The notes under the pieces were generated by a model, which was not told where the DNA came from, ran no database searches, and saw nothing but the letters and a program-made list of their open reading frames with translations. Below, piece by piece: positions 60,951 to 64,000 of a stretch of 64,000 bases of DNA (positions are counted from its first letter, which is position 1; each line of letters begins with the position of its first letter). The DNA lies in contig NZ_CP150302.1 of the NCBI RefSeq assembly GCF_038051945.1, positions 6,014,001-6,078,000 on the forward strand, read 5' to 3'. The translations under genes and the position numbers were made by a program. This DNA is from Paenibacillus sp. FSL H3-0469. GTDB taxonomy: Bacteria > Bacillota > Bacilli > Paenibacillales > Paenibacillaceae.

Positions 60951-62582
60951 ATGGAAGATACAGCCGCACACACAGGTGCAGCCCGGGCAGCGGAAGCCGG
61001 TCAACGGCGGTCCGGCGCTGTGCTGATGATCCAGGGGACGGCCTCCGATGTCGGCAAGAGCCTGGTCACCGCCGCCATCGGGCGGATTATGACCCGGGAC
61101 GGCTACCGGACCGCACCGTTCAAGTCGCAGAATATGGCGCTGAATTCCTATGTCACAGCGGACGGCAAGGAAATCGGCCGTGCCCAGGGGATGCAGGCGG
61201 AAGCCTTTGGCATTACGGCTACCAGCGATATGAATCCGATTCTGCTGAAGCCTTCCGGTGAGATGAGTGCGCAGATTGTCGTGCACGGGGTGCCGCATGC
61301 CGCGCTCAGCGCGAGGGAATACCGCGAGAAGTTCCTTCCCGAAGCTAAGGACACTGTAATGGATGCGCTCGGACGGCTGCGGGAGGCCTATGATATCGTG
61401 CTGATGGAAGGCGCGGGCAGTCCGGCAGAGATCAATCTCAAGAGCCGGGATATCGTCAATATGAATCTGGCCGGATGGGCGGATTCGCCTGTGCTGCTGG
61501 TCGCCGACATTGACCGGGGCGGGGTCTTCGCCTTCATTGTCGGTACACTGGAGCTGCTGGAGCCGCATGAACGCGCCCGGGTTAAGGGCTTCATCATCAA
61601 TAAATTCCGCGGGGATGTCTCCCTGCTGCAGCCCGGACTGGACTGGCTGGAGGAGCGCACAGGCATCCCGGTACTCGGGGTGCTGCCGTTCCTGCCGCAG
61701 CTGCGGATTGAGGCGGAGGATTCCGTAGTACTGGAAGGAACGTCCGGCCGCCAGCGGGAGGAGTCCGCGAAGGAGCTAGATATCGCGGTCATCCGCTATC
61801 CGCGGATCTCCAACTTCACCGACTTCGATCCGCTGGAGGAGGAGCCGGATGCTGCCGTACGTTATGTGCAGTCGGCAGATGAGCTTGGAACACCGGATGT
61901 CATTATCCTGCCGGGCACCAAGAACACCGCTGCTGACCTGCAATATCTGCGCGAGCAGGGGTTCCCGGCTGCAATCGAGCGTGCGCTGGAGCGGGGAACA
62001 CGGCAGCTTGCCGGAATCTGCGGCGGGTATCAGATGCTGGGCTTGAAGCTGCTTGATCCCCATGCCGTAGAGAGTGCGGAGCCGGGGGAGAGCGAGGGGC
62101 TGGGCTATCTGCCGCTCTCCACAGCTTTTCTCCAGCACAAGACTACGGTGCGGGTGAGCGGCAGGCTGGCTGCGGATCACCCTCTCTGCTTAGGCGACGC
62201 AGCCACGGGCGTAACACCGGAAGCATTGCCTGTTGCCGGTTATGAGATACATATGGGAACAACCACGAACCACGATCCGTCTTCGGTTCTTAGTCTGTTT
62301 ACACTGGGCGGACCGGAAGGGCAGGCAGTGCAAGAGGGCTGGGGGACACGGGACGGCAGAGTTTGGGGCAGTTATCTGCATGGGCTGTTCCATAATGATG
62401 CTCTGCGCCGGAGCTGGCTGAACGGACTGCGCATTTCCAAGGGATTGGCACCACTGACCGCTACTTTCTCGGCTGCTGCACTCCGTGAGCAGGAATTCGA
62501 CCGGCTGGCAGATGCCGTAGAGTCCCATTTGAATATGGCTGCCGTATATGCAATTATGGGTCTGCCGGGAGGGGGAGAATAG
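60951..62582 (+). CDS. cobQ: Adenosylcobyric acid synthase
   Basis: CobQ amidates four side chains of the corrin ring using glutamine and ATP. ATG at 60951 lies behind GCGAGGAAG and gives 543 residues; the open frame continues upstream through repeats but is unlikely to be translated. The N-terminal dethiobiotin synthetase-like domain has MIQGTASDVGKSLVTAAIGRI and FKSQNMALNSYVTADGKEIGRAQ (in two parts FKSQNMALNSYVT and GKEIGRAQGMQAEA). The glutaminase domain has LAGICGGYQMLG with the catalytic Cys and WGSYLHGLFHND with the His. Last of the cobalamin genes here. Confidence 0.93.
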   Translation: MEDTAAHTGAARAAEAGQRRSGAVLMIQGTASDVGKSLVTAAIGRIMTRDGYRTAPFKSQNMALNSYVTADGKEIGRAQGMQAEAFGITATSDMNPILLKPSGEMSAQIVVHGVPHAALSAREYREKFLPEAKDTVMDALGRLREAYDIVLMEGAGSPAEINLKSRDIVNMNLAGWADSPVLLVADIDRGGVFAFIVGTLELLEPHERARVKGFIINKFRGDVSLLQPGLDWLEERTGIPVLGVLPFLPQLRIEAEDSVVLEGTSGRQREESAKELDIAVIRYPRISNFTDFDPLEEEPDAAVRYVQSADELGTPDVIILPGTKNTAADLQYLREQGFPAAIERALERGTRQLAGICGGYQMLGLKLLDPHAVESAEPGESEGLGYLPLSTAFLQHKTTVRVSGRLAADHPLCLGDAATGVTPEALPVAGYEIHMGTTTNHDPSSVLSLFTLGGPEGQAVQEGWGTRDGRVWGSYLHGLFHNDALRRSWLNGLRISKGLAPLTATFSAAALREQEFDRLADAVESHLNMAAVYAIMGLPGGGE

Positions 62583-62584
62583 CG

Positions 62585-62911
62585 ATGCTGCTTGCCGTGC
62601 TGCTATTTGTCGTAGCTGGTCTCGCTGAGATCGGCGGCGGGTATCTCGTCTGGCTCTGGCTGCGGGAATCGCGCCCGTTATGGTATGGGTTGGCAGGCTC
62701 GGTTATCCTAATCGCCTATGGTATAATCCCGACCCTGCAGAAGTTCCCTTCGTTTGGCCGGGTATACGCCGCTTATGGCGGAGTATTCGTCGTGCTGGCT
62801 GTCCTGTGGGGCTGGCTGGTGGACCGCAAGACACCGGATCTCTACGATTGGATCGGAGCCGGCATCTGCGTCATCGGGGTATCTGTCATTTTATGGGCGC
62901 CAAGGCACTGA
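62585..62911 (+). CDS. YnfA family membrane protein (UPF0060)
   Basis: A 108-residue protein with four helices, beginning with LLFVVAGLAEIGGGYLVWLWLRE. RVYAAYGGVFVVLAVLWGWLVD and DLYDWIGAGICVIGVSVILW are typical of YnfA/UPF0060, related to small multidrug resistance proteins. It starts two bases after the cobQ stop and probably shares its transcript. Transport function is unproven. Confidence 0.93.
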   Translation: MLLAVLLFVVAGLAEIGGGYLVWLWLRESRPLWYGLAGSVILIAYGIIPTLQKFPSFGRVYAAYGGVFVVLAVLWGWLVDRKTPDLYDWIGAGICVIGVSVILWAPRH

Positions 62912-62934
62912 GCAACAACCGTCACTTTTCATAA

Positions 62935-62978
62935 AAAAAGCAGTTCCAAAGGCCGCGTCGCCTCGGGAACTGCTTTTT
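62935..62978. terminator. Bidirectional terminator between ynfA-like and MCP genes
   Basis: AAAAAGCAGTTCC / GGAACTGCTTTTT, a 13-bp stem with A- and T-runs serving both convergent genes. Confidence 0.92.
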
Positions 62979-63014
62979 CTATTAGTTAGTTTAACTGATT
63001 AGCTTCCAGCACCC

Positions 63015-64000
63015 TCAAATCTTAAACTGCTGAGCAGCCTTCTGCAGCTTCACGGCCTGCTGGTACAGATGCTCCACAGTCTGGGCGTGGCCCTCCAGCT
63101 CCTCATGCTGGCGGGCCGAGTTGTCGGCAAGTGTGTCTGCGTTCTGCTGCGATTTGGCGGTAATCTGCGCCGTTTCTTCTACAGAGGCACTGACTTCCTC
63201 GGTGCCTGCCGAGATCTGCTGAGTGGCGGCAGAGACGGACTGGATGCTGTGATTGATGCTCTGAATGAGGATCAGCAGGTGGTTGAAGGCATTGCCGGCT
63301 TCGGTCACCTTATTCATCCCGGAAGCCACCTCAGCGTTGACATGGTTCATTTCGGATACGGACTGGTTCATATCCTGCTGCAGACTCAGCAGGAATTCGC
63401 GGATCTGTTCATTGGATTCCTTGGACTGCTCGGAGAGCTTGCGCACTTCCCCGGCAACGACAGCGAATCCGCGGCCATGTTCCCCGGCACGTGCGGCTTC
63501 AATGGAAGCATTCAGCGACAGCATCTGAATCTGCTTGGTAATCTCGGTAATCCCTTGCACGACCTCACCAATCATCAGCGAGCGTTCGTTCATCAGGCGG
63601 AACTGCTCCAGCGATTGTACGGAGGCCTGCTCTACCTGGCGCATCTGCTCCACTGCACTCTGGGCAATATCGTTGCCGCTCTGGGCTTCGGTGGAAGCCT
63701 CGCTGATCTGCTCGGTGACCTCACCGGCGGCGGAGGCAATATGCTGGATGCCCATATTGATCTCATCCATCGCGCGGGAATTATCCATCGCGCTGCTGGC
63801 AATCATGGTGCTGCCCTTGCCGATCTCCTCCACAGAGGCCGCTGAATGTTCAGCCATCTCATTAAGGATCTGGACACGCGTCTTCAGATCATTGGAATCA
63901 GCCACTACGGTCCCGGAGGTATCCAGCACATGTCCGATCATCTCCTTCAGACGTTCACTCATGATGCGGAAGCTCTCGGAGAGCTGTCCGACTTCATCCG
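63015..64000 (-). CDS. Methyl-accepting chemotaxis protein, 5' partial
   Basis: The frame stays open to the right window edge: before the ATG at 63962 it reads DEVGQLSESFRI, the end of a HAMP domain, so the real start lies outside. What is visible is the cytoplasmic signalling domain: long coiled coil with heptads and methylation-type Glu/Gln pairs, and the hairpin tip AGEHGRGFAVVAGEVRKLSE that binds CheA/CheW. The ligand domain is outside the window. It would relay an external signal to the flagellar switch. Confidence 0.92.
   Translation of the reverse strand, partial: DEVGQLSESFRIMSERLKEMIGHVLDTSGTVVADSNDLKTRVQILNEMAEHSAASVEEIGKGSTMIASSAMDNSRAMDEINMGIQHIASAAGEVTEQISEASTEAQSGNDIAQSAVEQMRQVEQASVQSLEQFRLMNERSLMIGEVVQGITEITKQIQMLSLNASIEAARAGEHGRGFAVVAGEVRKLSEQSKESNEQIREFLLSLQQDMNQSVSEMNHVNAEVASGMNKVTEAGNAFNHLLILIQSINHSIQSVSAATQQISAGTEEVSASVEETAQITAKSQQNADTLADNSARQHEELEGHAQTVEHLYQQAVKLQKAAQQFKI

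Overview
The window looks like chromosomal DNA of a Paenibacillus-type bacterium (Bacillota, moderate GC). Grounds: strong AGGAGG-type ribosome binding sites, frequent TTG/GTG starts, the Bacillales forms of transketolase, glucose-6-phosphate isomerase, lipoate ligase, YigZ, YjbQ and a DUF2621 protein, and AT-poor intergenic tandem repeats. No rRNA, tRNA, insertion sequence, prophage or CRISPR array was recognised. The species assignment is inference.

Layout. 1-4925: end of a Tad (tight-adherence) pilus-type cluster, with a large Tad-associated protein cut by the window edge, a TadE pseudopilin fused to an Ig-like domain, an A24 prepilin peptidase and an FHA-domain membrane protein. 4968-8598: four housekeeping genes (SDR epimerase, DUF2621 protein, endonuclease IV, PurU). 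8620-8820: a structured RNA-like leader. 8874-15641: a second Tad-like secretion operon (CpaB/SAF, TadZ-like, CpaF ATPase, TadB, TadC, two mini-pilin-like peptides, two small pseudopilin-like proteins). 15705-22542: three secreted proteins, two of them large and rich in PKD-type Ig domains, probably surface adhesins or pilus-associated proteins; part of this block is strikingly AT-rich.

22621-35764: papain-like fold protein, transketolase, PpnP, a secreted M14 carboxypeptidase, a three-gene ABC-2 exporter, GNAT, 3-hydroxyisobutyrate dehydrogenase-like enzyme, Pgi, YigZ, a TetR regulator and YjbQ. 35956-39736: a sulfate ABC transporter operon with the binding protein last. 39944-48196: MBL-fold hydrolase, VOC protein, GNAT, ABC exporter, HAD phosphatase, EamA exporter, YdjM-like membrane protein and lipoate ligase.

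48402-62582: a cobalamin lower-ligand/salvage region: CobD (Thr-P decarboxylase), CbiZ, CbiB, a CobC-like phosphatase, then CobT, CobU, CobS and CobQ. Together these salvage cobinamide, build the aminopropanol arm and attach the lower ligand. A cell-wall trio (MocR-type regulator resembling DdlR, D-Ala-D-Ala ligase, class I aminotransferase) sits in the middle. The window ends with a YnfA protein and the 3' part of a methyl-accepting chemotaxis gene.

The most unusual feature is a set of intergenic repeats at 30.66, 52.5, 57.05, 60.1 and 60.44 kb. At least three sequence-unrelated families all repeat with a 51-52 bp period, and some carry hairpins with compensatory changes. The cobalamin region is a hotspot for these and for tandem repeats inside genes, including a repeated copy of the cobD start region that forms a short overlapping upstream ORF. 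Other candidates are two unannotated small-RNA-like units (promoter plus terminator) near 30.5 and 56.75 kb.
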